Shown here: piece after piece, positions 37,448 to 45,964 of the stretch
How positions within the stretch are numbered: position 1 is the first letter of the stretch
How the letters are laid out: each line of letters starts with the position of its first letter
Assembly (NCBI RefSeq): GCF_029953635.1
Contig: NZ_CP124544.1
Span: 62,001 to 126,000, forward strand
Reading direction: 5' to 3'
From: Halotia branconii CENA392
Lineage (GTDB): Bacteria; Cyanobacteriota; Cyanobacteriia; Cyanobacteriales; Nostocaceae
Length of the DNA stretch: 64,000 nucleotides
The notes under the pieces: generated by a model
Seen by the model: the letters and a program-made list of their open reading frames with translations, nothing else
Databases searched by the model: none
What the model was told of the DNA's origin: nothing
Position numbers and translations under genes: made by a program

Positions 37448-38235
37448 TCTTGATTGTCGGGTTCTTGCTGTTGCAACTGTTGCACCATTTCTACTGATAA
37501 TCCAGTTATCCGTGCGATTGCGTCAACAGTCATGCCTTCTGCTAGCAAGTTGAGGGCAATTTGACGAGCCTTTTGTTGACTTCCTTCTTCTCGCCCTTCT
37601 TCTTTACCTTCGCTCAGAATTGACTGATAAATGATTGATTCGCGCATAATGTCCTTCCTGAATAAACGCCCAATTACTTCTTGTTCTAATACTAACCCAG
37701 CCAGAATTGCGGCAGCAGCAGAAATATTACTTTGTGTCCTTCTTTCACTAATTTTATCAACAGAGTTAGCCACTTGTTGTAGTGTACTAGCCTTGTCGTT
37801 GGTCGCACTTAATACAGCAAATGGCAATAATCCTGGGGTGTTCAGGAATATTTCTAGTGGTTGTTCCCACAGGCGAATTACTGAAAATTCATGCCGCATT
37901 TTTTCTGTTGTAAATGTGGTTTGATGCACTTTGTTAGATGTAGTTTCATCTAAATAAATCACAACCTGATGTATTTGTTTATTGGGAAAACGACGATATA
38001 TCCGCAAATAATAATCAGCCATCCGAAATGACATATTTTCATCAGGCTCAGTCTGAAACTCTATATGTAGAACAACCTCATCTGATTGCAGCAAAATTAA
38101 AGAATCAGCACGAATTGGTTCTATTGATAATTCTGTTGGGCTTAACTTAGTCAAAGTTATTGGTTCTCCTAATAACCAAGTGGCGAAATCAGGAGAATAC
38201 AGTTCAGCAATGAATTTACAAGTGTTATCAAACAT
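37444..38235 (-). CDS. Rpn-family PD-(D/E)XK nuclease-like protein
   Basis: A 263-residue protein of the recombination-promoting-nuclease/putative transposase group abundant in cyanobacteria. The nuclease core shows RADSLILL, then HIEFQTEPDENMSFRMADYYLRIY, where E-x-Q replaces the usual E-x-K. The C-terminus has the charged GKEEGREEGSQQKARQIA stretch and a small HTH-like end (MTVDAIARITGLS). Rpn proteins cut DNA without strong specificity and are linked to genome mobility or phage defence. It is transcribed towards the IscB element. Confidence 0.8.
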   Translation of the reverse strand: MFDNTCKFIAELYSPDFATWLLGEPITLTKLSPTELSIEPIRADSLILLQSDEVVLHIEFQTEPDENMSFRMADYYLRIYRRFPNKQIHQVVIYLDETTSNKVHQTTFTTEKMRHEFSVIRLWEQPLEIFLNTPGLLPFAVLSATNDKASTLQQVANSVDKISERRTQSNISAAAAILAGLVLEQEVIGRLFRKDIMRESIIYQSILSEGKEEGREEGSQQKARQIALNLLAEGMTVDAIARITGLSVEMVQQLQQQEPDNQD

Positions 38236-38310
38236 TGCTCATAAATTAGTGGAGTTATTTGGTGAAGTTTTTGATTTTCTTCTCATTGACTATTGTATGA
38301 AAAACTGAAG

Positions 38311-38358
38311 AATAAAACCATGCCTAAAAAACAAAACTGCTCTGAATTAACAGCAGTT
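38311..38358 (+). repeat. Direct repeat copy 1 (small-ORF start)
   Basis: A 48-bp segment starting AATAAAACCATGCCTAAAAA is repeated with one or two changes at 40224-40271. It spans the start of a tiny ORF in both places. Confidence 0.75.
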
Positions 38359-38421
38359 AATTTGCTGTGTTCGTTTATCGCTGATAAGTTTGATTGTGAG
38401 TTCACACAACTTTTTTGCTAA
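38320..38421 (+). CDS. Tiny ORF, MPKKQNCSELTA family, copy 1
   Basis: A 33-residue peptide starting MPKKQNCSELTA and ending in CEFTQLFC. The first 12 residues are identical to the start of the ORF at 40233, while the rest differs. It lies 9 bp upstream of the next gene's preferred ATG. Translation is uncertain, but the sharing of exactly the start region suggests a real leader or peptide. Confidence 0.4.
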   Translation: MPKKQNCSELTAVNLLCSFIADKFDCEFTQLFC

Positions 38422-38430
38422 TTGATAAGA

Positions 38431-38655
38431 ATGCAATTGAAGAGACAAAAGATGATACAAGATTTTCGATTACAGCCAAACATTAGTATTTGGCATGACG
38501 GCGAAAGCTTCAAAGCTCAGGTTTGTTGGGATAATACAGATACTTCAAAGCCAGAATTATCTGCTATAACCGAGACACATTTAGCTGCAATAATTGCAAA
38601 TGTAATTCAAACATACATTGTTGAAGAGATTGAATACAACTTATTTGTCAACTAG
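38431..38655 (+). CDS. Small hypothetical protein
   Basis: About 74 residues from the ATG at 38431 (an earlier in-frame ATG is at 38422). It contains ISIWHDGESFKAQVCW and a C-terminal helical half. No family recognised. It follows the tiny MPKKQ ORF directly and precedes another small gene by 28 bp. Confidence 0.55.
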   Translation: MQLKRQKMIQDFRLQPNISIWHDGESFKAQVCWDNTDTSKPELSAITETHLAAIIANVIQTYIVEEIEYNLFVN

Positions 38656-38683
38656 AACAAACAAAGGAAAAGTATTAAATATT

Positions 38684-39157
38684 ATGAAAACCAAACTCGA
38701 AAATATCGATCTTTATTCTCCTAGCTTAACATTGGATACCCTCTTCGTTTGGAAAGGTGGGGGGCATGAATTACATCAAAGGAATCCCAAGTGTTGGGAT
38801 AGTAAATGTCGGCTGCGGATTTATCAAGCTTATTTAATGCCAAATATAATAATCTGTTCAGATTTAGACGAATCAGACACGGGTACAAGTATCACAAATT
38901 CTGTAGAGAATCTTGCTACTTTAATTTGGCAGAAATATAGCAAAGAAGAATTGTCACCTAGTTCTGGACATTTGGGAAATCAATTCGTCTTTATTGAGCA
39001 TTATCCCTACCATAATAAAGAAGACTGGGATGATAAAGAAGAAACATTTTGTTTAGTGCAGTTTAACTGGGATGGACAGAGATTTTCAAAACCCCGACGG
39101 AGTCCTCTGACATCTAATGCTGTGTTTGCGCTGATTAATCAGCCTCCAAGTAAGTAA
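38684..39157 (+). CDS. Hypothetical protein
   Basis: 157 residues from the ATG at 38684, which has AAAGGAAAA upstream; a longer frame from 38618 overlaps the previous gene and is less likely. The protein is acidic with several Trp (FVWKGGGHELH, WDDKEETFCLVQFNWDG). No domain recognised. Same strand and close spacing suggest co-expression with the gene at 38431. Confidence 0.6.
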   Translation: MKTKLENIDLYSPSLTLDTLFVWKGGGHELHQRNPKCWDSKCRLRIYQAYLMPNIIICSDLDESDTGTSITNSVENLATLIWQKYSKEELSPSSGHLGNQFVFIEHYPYHNKEDWDDKEETFCLVQFNWDGQRFSKPRRSPLTSNAVFALINQPPSK

Positions 39158-39235
39158 GTAAGTGAGTGGAGGCACTCACGACCAATAAATAGTAAAGCAA
39201 TTCCCGTATCATACATTACAGTTCATACTGGTAAC

Positions 39236-40117
39236 ATGACCCGTAAACCTCACGATCAATTTGCAAAGCAGTTTTTAGAGGAGCTATTGTCGCCTTTGGG
39301 TAAGGTGGAACCGAACAAGGAAGTCATAGATGAAGCACGTTTTGTAGATGTGTTGTTTTCACCAGCACCTCAAGCTCAAGCGCCAAATCTAGGACTACTT
39401 GGAAGGATTGCACTGCTAAATACGGCTTTACTAGAGCCGTTCCGCAATCAACCCAGCAGAACAGAAGTACGCAACTGCTTAACAAAGCTGTTCACGGTGA
39501 TTGCAGACTCACAACGTAAAGCTAAAAGAGAGGACACAACTATACCAGAGGATGATCTAGCGCGGTTGTGGATTTTATCGCCGTCAGCTTCCCCAGGACT
39601 ATTGGAAAGTTTTGGGGCTAAACTAGACTTAGAAACTTGGATGATCGGGGTGTACTTTCTGCCAGATTCTTTTAGAACGGCAATACTGGCGATTAACCAG
39701 TTACCTGTTACGGATGAAACCCTTTGGTTAAGGATTTTAGGTAAAGGACAAACGCAACGCCAAGCTGTGAATGAATTGTTGGCACTTCCTGAAAGTAATT
39801 TGTTACGACAAAATACTTTAAAGTTAATTACAAACTGGCGCATTGTTTTAATTCAACAAACAGACAATTTAACTGAAGATGAGCAGGAATTGATTATGAA
39901 CTTGTCGCAAGCCTATCAGCAATGGGAAGATACTACTAAACAACAGGCAAGATTAGAAGGACAGCGCCAAGTTGTAGAGAATTTGTTGAGATACAGGTTT
40001 GGTTCTGTGGACGAAGAATTGTCAAGAATTGTCGATAGTTTATTACAGCTACCTCCAGAAGAGTTTACGCCTTTGTGCTTGCAATTAACTCGTGAAGAAC
40101 TATTAACTAGGTTCTAA
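39236..40117 (+). CDS. Rpn-like protein with C-terminal DUF4351
   Basis: A 293-residue protein of a cyanobacterial family often mislabelled flagellar assembly protein H. The N-terminus (HDQFAKQFLEELLSPLG, then EARFVDVLFSP) is the Rpn/PD-(D/E)XK-like part. The last 60 residues (LEGQRQVVENLLRYRFGSVDEEL to EELLTRF) form a DUF4351 module. Likely a nuclease-related accessory protein of the mobile region; exact role unknown. ATG at 39236 is the only reasonable start. Confidence 0.75.
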   Translation: MTRKPHDQFAKQFLEELLSPLGKVEPNKEVIDEARFVDVLFSPAPQAQAPNLGLLGRIALLNTALLEPFRNQPSRTEVRNCLTKLFTVIADSQRKAKREDTTIPEDDLARLWILSPSASPGLLESFGAKLDLETWMIGVYFLPDSFRTAILAINQLPVTDETLWLRILGKGQTQRQAVNELLALPESNLLRQNTLKLITNWRIVLIQQTDNLTEDEQELIMNLSQAYQQWEDTTKQQARLEGQRQVVENLLRYRFGSVDEELSRIVDSLLQLPPEEFTPLCLQLTREELLTRF

Positions 40118-40223
40118 ATTGCGGGATAGTAAAAGTAATCCCGAAGTCATTACAACTTATCAAAAAATTATCAAGCACTTTGTTAACAGCAGAGCGCTTC
40201 TTTTTATGTCTAAAAAATTGAAG

Positions 40224-40271
40224 GATAAAACCATGCCTAAAAAACAAAATTGCTCTGAATTAACAGCAGCC
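40224..40271 (+). repeat. Direct repeat copy 2 (small-ORF start)
   Basis: Second copy of the 48-bp segment described at 38311-38358, again covering an ATG and the MPKKQNCSELTA codons. Confidence 0.75.
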
Positions 40272-40313
40272 AGTCTACTGCATTTGCTTCGATGTCGTGG
40301 TGATTATAGCTAA
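40233..40313 (+). CDS. Tiny ORF, MPKKQNCSELTA family, copy 2
   Basis: A 26-residue peptide with the same first 12 residues as the ORF at 38320 and a different end (HLLRCRGDYS). An in-frame upstream extension exists but the shared block starts at this ATG. Function unknown. Confidence 0.4.
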   Translation: MPKKQNCSELTAASLLHLLRCRGDYS

Positions 40314-40483
40314 AAAATTAGGAGTCAGAAAAATTGAAAAATCAAGAAATAACTTAATGGATGTATCAATCATCTGGGATTAGTTCACTCATTCTGACTT
40401 CTGAGTACTGGCTCGTGACTTCTAATTAGAAAAGCTGCGCTTGGAATATTTGAGATTAGGTAAATCATTTAATTGGTAAAATC

Positions 40484-41446
40484 ATGACAATTACACTAGA
40501 CACATTCAAATCCCCTGAGTTTCGTGGTAGTTTCTCTAAATTGCCTATCTGTCAATTATTGAATGGGAAAAATATCTTATTCATCAAGTCAGATAATATT
40601 AAACTATCAGGTTGGATTAAGCGAGGAGAAGTTGAGAATTTAATAACTCAATTGCAAGCCACGCCCAAAGGAAAGAAATTTACATTACCTGAAGGATACG
40701 ATGTTGCTTGTGGTATTCCATTTATTCACACTTACCGCAATGGAAATAGTGAATCAGGATTAGCTTTTGAATGTCCCAGACTTCATGTTTTAGCTTCTAG
40801 TCCTAGAATGATTGAGGTAAACGACAAAGGTGCTGAAGCCGGGATTGGACGCAAGGGAGACATCCTTGGTAACTTTGAGACTTGGCACGGTCAATCAGTT
40901 AGGGAATCACACCCGAAAGAGTTCACTACGTTACGGACATTACATCTAATTTATTTGGTTGATACAAACGGTAACTTTCTCCACAAAGTTCCTTTAGTCT
41001 TGACAGTTCATGGTGGTGCTGCGGCATTCTTTGGGCAACAGTTAGAGAATTTCTACAAGCTTGTGGAGATAGCTTACTCTGACTCTCAAGGTGATTCATT
41101 TTATACCTTAAACGAGCAAGCAAGAGCCGTTACTATATTTCAGCCAACATTTGATACAGAACTTGTTGGTAGTGAAGCTCGTGCTGAAGTTTGCGCTGTC
41201 GTGGGATTTAATGAGCCAACAGCAGAGAATGTTCAAGAGTTTTTTAATCTTGCCAATGCTGAGAAGATTTGGGGAACACAGCGGTCATTATCGGGATTTG
41301 CTTCTAGGTATTTGAAGCAGTTTGAGAAGTTTCATCAGATTGCGCCTGGGGTAGAAGTTGATGAGTTTCCAGAAGAACAATTTGGTAAAACTATGCCGAT
41401 GAATCAAGTTGATGAGATAGAAGATAATGACCCCGATAATTTCTAG
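40484..41446 (+). CDS. Conserved element protein (DUF5895-like)
   Basis: A 320-residue protein resembling, from memory, DUF5895 proteins of cyanobacterial plasmids. It contains GYDVACGIPFIHTYRNGN, RLHVLASSPRMIEV and VVGFNEPTAENVQEFFNLA, with an acidic tail (DEIEDNDPDNF) like those of single-stranded-DNA-binding accessory proteins. It is the first gene of the long plus-strand run. The motif AAGCTGCGCTT with a nearby TTTGAGA sits 50 bp upstream and matches the leader of the gene at 34922. Role in element DNA metabolism is inferred. Confidence 0.65.
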   Translation: MTITLDTFKSPEFRGSFSKLPICQLLNGKNILFIKSDNIKLSGWIKRGEVENLITQLQATPKGKKFTLPEGYDVACGIPFIHTYRNGNSESGLAFECPRLHVLASSPRMIEVNDKGAEAGIGRKGDILGNFETWHGQSVRESHPKEFTTLRTLHLIYLVDTNGNFLHKVPLVLTVHGGAAAFFGQQLENFYKLVEIAYSDSQGDSFYTLNEQARAVTIFQPTFDTELVGSEARAEVCAVVGFNEPTAENVQEFFNLANAEKIWGTQRSLSGFASRYLKQFEKFHQIAPGVEVDEFPEEQFGKTMPMNQVDEIEDNDPDNF

Positions 41447-41524
41447 CTAATGCTAAGTAATTCGTAATTACTTGTTTAATTACGAATTACTTCAACACAG
41501 AGTTAATTGTGCAAAAGGATAATT

Positions 41525-41965
41525 ATGTTTGAAACTCATACTACCAAAGATGGTCAATCAATGCTTATCTGCCAAATGGAGGATAGACATTTAAGCAATA
41601 CAATCAAGTCGTTCTGCCGTGAGATAGAAAAGTGTCGCAAGATATTAACTCAACCCACCGCCGAAAATCAGTTGATTGCAGTTTTTAATCCTACATACAG
41701 TCAAGCTAACCTCAAATCACAAGCTGAAAAGCAACTAAAAAACTATCACCAAAAATTGCAGCCTTATTTAGCAGAAGCTTTCTTGCGGAGATTGAATTTA
41801 GTTAACGAGGTGCGTATAGCTTACGGCAGAACAGAACGAGTTTTTAATTCATTCAATATAATTCTTGAGTTGCCTGTTGACAATGATGATGATTACGAAG
41901 ACGAGATCGACGGTGAATCTGATGATTCTCATCCTGGTCATTCATTTCATTACAGTGACAGTTAA
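41525..41965 (+). CDS. Hypothetical protein with acidic tail
   Basis: 146 residues from the ATG at 41525 (AAAGGATAATT upstream). Mostly helical, with a charged core (FCREIEKCRKILTQ, SQAEKQLKNYHQ-type text) and an Asp/Glu-rich C-terminus (DNDDDYEDEIDGESDD). No family recognised. Part of the plus-strand small-gene run. Confidence 0.6.
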   Translation: MFETHTTKDGQSMLICQMEDRHLSNTIKSFCREIEKCRKILTQPTAENQLIAVFNPTYSQANLKSQAEKQLKNYHQKLQPYLAEAFLRRLNLVNEVRIAYGRTERVFNSFNIILELPVDNDDDYEDEIDGESDDSHPGHSFHYSDS

Positions 41966-42032
41966 AACTTGAGATTTAAGAAAGGCAGGTTATCGCTGCT
42001 TTTCTTTTTCAACAATTAATAGGAGAAAAACA

Positions 42033-42263
42033 ATGTCTAACGATACAACAGAAAAACTACATTACGATTACGCACGGGAAGAAAAGGAAGCAGAAAGCTG
42101 GCTTTGGATAGCCCGGATGAGTGAGCCAGGATTACCTGAGCCTGACTGTTATTCGTTGCTTTTTAGTGCCGACGGGAAAGAAGCGGTAACGCTAATCAAT
42201 AACTTTCAATTATTATCTGGTATTAAGGCACAAGAGTATGCCAAAAAGTTAGCTTTTGGATGA
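42033..42263 (+). CDS. Small hypothetical protein
   Basis: A 76-residue acidic protein (DYAREEKEAESWLWIARM, then GKEAVTLINNFQLLSG) with a good AGGAGAAAAAC ribosome site before its ATG. No family recognised; looks like a small cytosolic accessory protein. Confidence 0.65.
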   Translation: MSNDTTEKLHYDYAREEKEAESWLWIARMSEPGLPEPDCYSLLFSADGKEAVTLINNFQLLSGIKAQEYAKKLAFG

Positions 42264-42328
42264 TTGTTTGTCAAGAAAGGTAGCTTCAAACTGCTTTTCT
42301 TTTTTTTCACACGTATTAAGGAACCAAC

Positions 42329-42691
42329 ATGACTAGTAAAGAACTTATTCAAGTTACACAAAAAAGACAAATTGAGTACAGAGAGCAAAGGAGAATAATT
42401 GTGCGTGATCGACGTACCATCAAACGTCACAAAATACTCAAGGTTATCGACAAAACCATAGAAGCAATATTGATTGGATCATTGCTGACGACTGGTTTTT
42501 TAGGGGTAGCAGCGTTGGGCTGTTACGGGATTGCGATTATCGACGCGAACTCGGAACCGACGATACTTCGCTTACATGATTGGAAGGCGCAGACAAATGT
42601 TTGTCTGGGAGGAATGACAGTAGCATTTTCAGTATTTTTAGGGAGTGCAATTCTAGGCGGAATGTTGAGCGATGATGTTGATTATAAATAG
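42329..42691 (+). CDS. Small membrane protein (2 TM)
   Basis: 120 residues: a strongly basic N-terminus (RQIEYREQRRIIVRDRRTIKRH) followed by two hydrophobic helices (about 50-72 and 92-112). The next gene encodes another small membrane protein. Unknown function, possibly part of a transfer or envelope complex with the ATPase downstream. Confidence 0.6.
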   Translation: MTSKELIQVTQKRQIEYREQRRIIVRDRRTIKRHKILKVIDKTIEAILIGSLLTTGFLGVAALGCYGIAIIDANSEPTILRLHDWKAQTNVCLGGMTVAFSVFLGSAILGGMLSDDVDYK

Positions 42692-42700
42692 GAAGAAGAA

Positions 42701-43081
42701 ATGCTAAACCTGAAATATCTCAACATTTGTGCTGGAGTGCTAGGACTGACAGCAGCAATCATCGGAGGCACGATTTTATTTAGAGGGGCGAGTGCTAAAA
42801 GTTTATTCACTGGTTCTTGCTTGTTTTCCGGTGGAAGTCTTGTCGTTGTAACAAGTCTGTATCGAAGACAGATCGACAAAGAAATCGAATTGGACATTGA
42901 CCAAATATTAGAAAAAAGACGCAAGGCAGTTCCCAAAACTTGCAGGGGGTGCAAGAACTATCACGGTGTTAAATATGGGGGAGTGATGCTAGTGTGTGCA
43001 ATTCATACAAATGGCGTAGATGGCGATTATTGCCCAGATTTTGAAAGTTTCAGTCAGAAAGGGGGAACGAAATGGAAATAA
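42701..43081 (+). CDS. Membrane protein with C-terminal Cys-rich motif
   Basis: 126 residues. Two hydrophobic helices (about 5-25 and 32-52) precede a basic stretch and a Cys motif C-x2-C-x2-YHG...LVCAIH...CPDF (about 88-118). The same motif ends the protein at 51659-52291, and I know it from other small cyanobacterial proteins. The four cysteines and His could bind zinc. Overlaps the next gene by 10 bp. Confidence 0.65.
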   Translation: MLNLKYLNICAGVLGLTAAIIGGTILFRGASAKSLFTGSCLFSGGSLVVVTSLYRRQIDKEIELDIDQILEKRRKAVPKTCRGCKNYHGVKYGGVMLVCAIHTNGVDGDYCPDFESFSQKGGTKWK

Positions 43082-43293
43082 TACTAACCACAGCAGAAAT
43101 TAGAGCAATTCTCAAGGGCTGTCAACAAACTTTGAGGCTGATTAGAAGTACTACAGAGTATCGGCAGATCGAACGTTGCGAGTACTTTTCAACGACAAAT
43201 GAGGTTGTGCTTGGGGATGCGATTAGCGTTCTTAATGAGATAGACGAGGCAATTGAAAAGTACCAATCTATCACACAACAAGTGAAGGTCTAG
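43072..43293 (+). CDS. Small hypothetical protein
   Basis: 73 residues, helical and charged (AEIRAILKGCQQTLRLIRS, then ISVLNEIDEAIEKYQS). Overlaps the previous gene's end and stops just before the next ATG at 43294, so translation is probably coupled. Confidence 0.6.
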   Translation: MEIILTTAEIRAILKGCQQTLRLIRSTTEYRQIERCEYFSTTNEVVLGDAISVLNEIDEAIEKYQSITQQVKV

Positions 43294-43443
43294 ATGGAGC
43301 AACAAATCACAGAAGCACTGGGTCTGGGTAGTCCTCAACTGCAACCGGAACCAAGACCGGAGCCAATGCCGCAGGTCGCTACATCTATCTACGATTTTGC
43401 GAAAGTATTGGCGGAAAACGAACCACCGAAAAAGTCAAAGTAA
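43294..43443 (+). CDS. Very small Pro-rich ORF
   Basis: A 49-residue ORF starting immediately after the previous stop. It is Pro/Glu-rich in the middle (LQPEPRPEPMPQ) with a helical end (IYDFAKVLAENEPPKKSK). The tight packing supports it as a gene; otherwise a 169-bp gap would break the run. Confidence 0.5.
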   Translation: MEQQITEALGLGSPQLQPEPRPEPMPQVATSIYDFAKVLAENEPPKKSK

Positions 43444-43462
43444 ACTTACAAAAGAGAAGACT

Positions 43463-43738
43463 GTGACATTAGCTTTAGACAAACCTACAAAAAGCAAGGA
43501 ATCTACTCTAACAAAAGCATTGCGAGAAGTAGATCAACTAAAGTTCAAGATTCACGAATTAGAGAATCAGCATCAAGATTATGTGCGATCGCAGCAGGAT
43601 CTGATTACTGTAATTGCCGAAATTTGCCCCTCTTTGATACAAGAAGTTGAAGCCCTTCGTATTCTGATATACAAAGGCGAGGCGGATTGTCGGCGGTACT
43701 TGCGTTCATTGTTAATTAATCAGAGGAAAGTGAGTTAA
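43463..43738 (+). CDS. Small coiled-coil protein
   Basis: About 91 residues from a GTG at 43463 with AGAGAAGA upstream; an ATG at 43397 overlaps the previous ORF. Helical coiled-coil core (LREVDQLKFKIHELENQHQDY). Stop directly abuts the next GTG start. No family recognised. Confidence 0.55.
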   Translation: MTLALDKPTKSKESTLTKALREVDQLKFKIHELENQHQDYVRSQQDLITVIAEICPSLIQEVEALRILIYKGEADCRRYLRSLLINQRKVS

Positions 43739-43996
43739 GTGGGGAATGATGTTGCGTTGACTACGGGCAAGCTCTATCTATTCCGTGGTGTGCAATTGCG
43801 CTATAGCCACGAGCGTCAACATCCAGAGCAAGCCCGATATGTATTCACGGATTCCAAAGGGCAGCGGCGGGAGTTAAGAGCGCAAATTGTGCGGCGGGAA
43901 GTTCAGGAGATTCGGGAGTTTGGCGCAGGGTTGTATCTGGGTCAGATTCTGGACAAGAAGAAGATGCAACAACCAGCAGTCAAACTAAACAGATAA
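43739..43996 (+). CDS. Small basic hypothetical protein
   Basis: 85 residues from a GTG that touches the previous stop. Basic beta-rich protein (GKLYLFRGVQLRYSHERQHP, RRELRAQIVRREVQEI). Ends 5 bp before the next gene. Unknown function. Confidence 0.55.
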   Translation: MGNDVALTTGKLYLFRGVQLRYSHERQHPEQARYVFTDSKGQRRELRAQIVRREVQEIREFGAGLYLGQILDKKKMQQPAVKLNR

Positions 43997-44001
43997 AGCA
44001 G

Positions 44002-44313
44002 ATGGAAACCTCAAAAATCATTACTATTCCGAATCACTGGACATCCCCAAAATATTCATTAGGGCAACACACCAAACAGGGAATAATCGTTGGGGTTCAG
44101 TATTACCTATTTGAAAACTTGCTAGCTCCTGAGCGTGATGGTTCATGGCGATATGCGGTGTTAGTTAGCAGTGAAGACGAACAGGTGGATTACATACCGG
44201 AGTCTCAGATTCGATTACTTTCATCTCCAGAATTGCGCTTAGAGATGGAAAGTGAGATTGACTTTTGTCAGCGCAAAATTCAGAACCTTCAACAGCATTT
44301 AGAGACGATGTGA
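44002..44313 (+). CDS. Small hypothetical protein
   Basis: 103 residues. Beta-rich N-terminal half (GQHTKQGIIVGVQYYLFENL, WRYAVLVSSEDEQVDYIPESQI) like a small SH3-type fold, and a helical C-terminus (MESEIDFCQRKIQNLQQHLE). Last gene of this packed run, followed by a repeat-rich gap. Confidence 0.6.
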   Translation: METSKIITIPNHWTSPKYSLGQHTKQGIIVGVQYYLFENLLAPERDGSWRYAVLVSSEDEQVDYIPESQIRLLSSPELRLEMESEIDFCQRKIQNLQQHLETM

Positions 44314-44373
44314 AAATTAGCCGATTAATCAAAAATAGCCCCATCAGCCGTTTTTCCAATTCTTGTCCCAGGT

Positions 44374-44647
44374 GTGCCGCTTTGAGTTGTGACATCTCTA
44401 ATCCATGCTAGGAGTGAATTGTAGGCATTTTTTGTTAGACCAAATTAGTACTTGAAAATGAAAGCGGCACGGAAAGCGGCCAAAAAAGGGATAAAAATAG
44501 CTCTAACTGTTGCGATGAGAGAGTTTGAGAAAATAGGGGCTGTGACACTAGAAATATAAGGGTTTCAAGAAAAGCGGCACACTGTCACAACGAGAGAATC
44601 AGAGTTTTGGGCGATAAAAAATGTCACGGCACACTAAATTTGTGACA
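44374..44647. repeat. Iteron-like cluster (AAAGCGGCAC and TGTGACA)
   Basis: In about 270 gene-free bp the decamer AAAGCGGCAC occurs at 44461 and 44571, inverted at 44374-44383 and partly at 44473. TGTGACA occurs at 44388, 44541 and 44641, with inverted forms at 44583 and 44622. The two motifs are often adjacent. Lying between convergent genes, it could be a replication origin, a partition site or a site for the nearby HTH proteins. Confidence 0.6.
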
Positions 44648-44707
44648 TTTGAATTTAAAAACAAAAAAAAGGAGCGATTGCCCCTAGTCGTTCGTTTTTT
44701 GTAGTGT

Positions 44708-45163
44708 TTAAGCCGCAGCCAATCGTATCCATTGCTCAACTTCTGGGCGAGTTAACCGTTTAGAAGCCTTAAATGCAACTTGCTGTTTTTGCGCCCAACG
44801 GTAAAGTGTTCTAAGTGTGACTTGTTTGCCTGTGACTCTAAGAATAATTTCTGGTAAGTCTTTTCCGACTGCGTTGGTGAAACAAGCGTTATAAATGGCT
44901 TCAGCTAAATGCAATTCAGCATAAGGATTACCTGAGAGCTTGAACTTAATTTGAAACAGTGTAATTTTTTTATTAGGCTCAAGCTTTTTCATATAAGCCA
45001 AAGTCAAAAGCCATAATGCTTGCTGCTTTTCAACTTCACGAGCATATTGTTGAACCTCACATAACCTTAACCATTTACGCCAAGTACGCTCTGCTATAGG
45101 ACGGCAGTGAACTTGTTCGCAAGAGGTTTTTAGCCAGTCTAAAGGATATTTTTCCATCGTCAC
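44708..45163 (-). CDS. HTH-like element protein
   Basis: A 151-residue basic protein. The C-terminus (VTLRTLYRWAQKQQVAFKASKRLTRPEVEQWI) looks like a MerR/excisionase-type DNA-binding module, and the N-terminus (CRPIAERTWRKWLRLCEV) like a second HTH. Its GTG start directly follows the stop of the gene at 45164-45490. Plausible binder of the adjacent iteron-like repeats; this is inference. Confidence 0.6.
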   Translation of the reverse strand: MTMEKYPLDWLKTSCEQVHCRPIAERTWRKWLRLCEVQQYAREVEKQQALWLLTLAYMKKLEPNKKITLFQIKFKLSGNPYAELHLAEAIYNACFTNAVGKDLPEIILRVTGKQVTLRTLYRWAQKQQVAFKASKRLTRPEVEQWIRLAAA

Positions 45164-45490
45164 CTAGCTTGTCTCATCGGGTGGTAAAGCTGATTCATCT
45201 ACTAAAAAGTTGTCCCAATCAACAGCATCAACCTCAAAAACATCATCTAATCCGTTGTTAGTGAGTATGTCTGTAATCAATTCTTTGACAGTACGTTGAT
45301 TGATTGCAGCTTCTTGACGTAAATCCTGACAAACTTCTTCCCAGTTTCCGTCATTGGAAACTCGATCAATCAAAATTGCTTCGGCCATTCGGGTTTTACT
45401 AACTCCTCTAGTGTGACCCCAGAGAATCAAGCGAATTTCTTTGACTAAGGGGAGGTTAACTGAGAATCTTCTATCGCGCTTATTAGCCAT
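45164..45490 (-). CDS. Hypothetical DNA-binding-like protein
   Basis: 108 residues with a basic N-terminus (MANKRDRRFSVNLPLVKEIRLIL) that could be a ribbon-helix-helix, and an acidic C-terminus. It forms a two-gene unit with the HTH-like gene next to it. Unknown function, possibly regulation or partition of the element. Confidence 0.55.
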   Translation of the reverse strand: MANKRDRRFSVNLPLVKEIRLILWGHTRGVSKTRMAEAILIDRVSNDGNWEEVCQDLRQEAAINQRTVKELITDILTNNGLDDVFEVDAVDWDNFLVDESALPPDETS

Positions 45491-45612
45491 AAATAGGATG
45501 CCAAAATGATTCCATAATTATAAGTTTTCGCGTCACATTCTTTAATTCTAAGGTAATAGATGCCACATAGATGCTAAAATAACACCAATCATTGTATTAA
45601 TGGAAGCATATT

Positions 45613-45964
45613 ATGGAGAAAATTGAGCAACTTTTACAGCCTTACAACATTGAAGTAAGTGTTGAAGAAGTTACTAAGCTCTGCGCTCAAGTTGATGCAG
45701 ACATTGAGCAGTTGACTGATACTCAAGCACAAGCGATCGCACAGCATATTATTGAGCAGCGTTCATCCTCTGGGAAATTAGCCACCAATAGCAAGTCTAA
45801 GAATGGCAATGGGAAATTAGGCAAAAACTCCCCGCGCCGTAAATCCGTTCCGCCATTGCAAGGAGCGATCGCTAAAGCGTCCCAAGTTTCTAATCAAGAA
45901 ATTCAATCTTTGGAGGATGTTCTAAACGTAGGGATTGACGCTTATACGACTGATAAAGCAGACC
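45613..45964 (+). pseudogene. Hypothetical gene, 5' part, split by ISKra4
   Basis: Encodes MEKIEQLLQPYNIEVSVEE through DAYTTDKAD before the IS. Removing the IS and one AGCAGACC copy gives DKADQLLSTIRNAP, continuing to SISATNAAE at 47737 (about 169 residues). A helical N-terminus, a Lys/Ser-rich middle and a helical C-terminus. Unknown function. It was the first gene of the plus-strand run that continues at 47.7 kb. Confidence 0.75.

Noticed and set aside
39448..39843. Minus-strand 131-residue frame
   Set aside because: It is a shadow of the Rpn/DUF4351 gene on the other strand.
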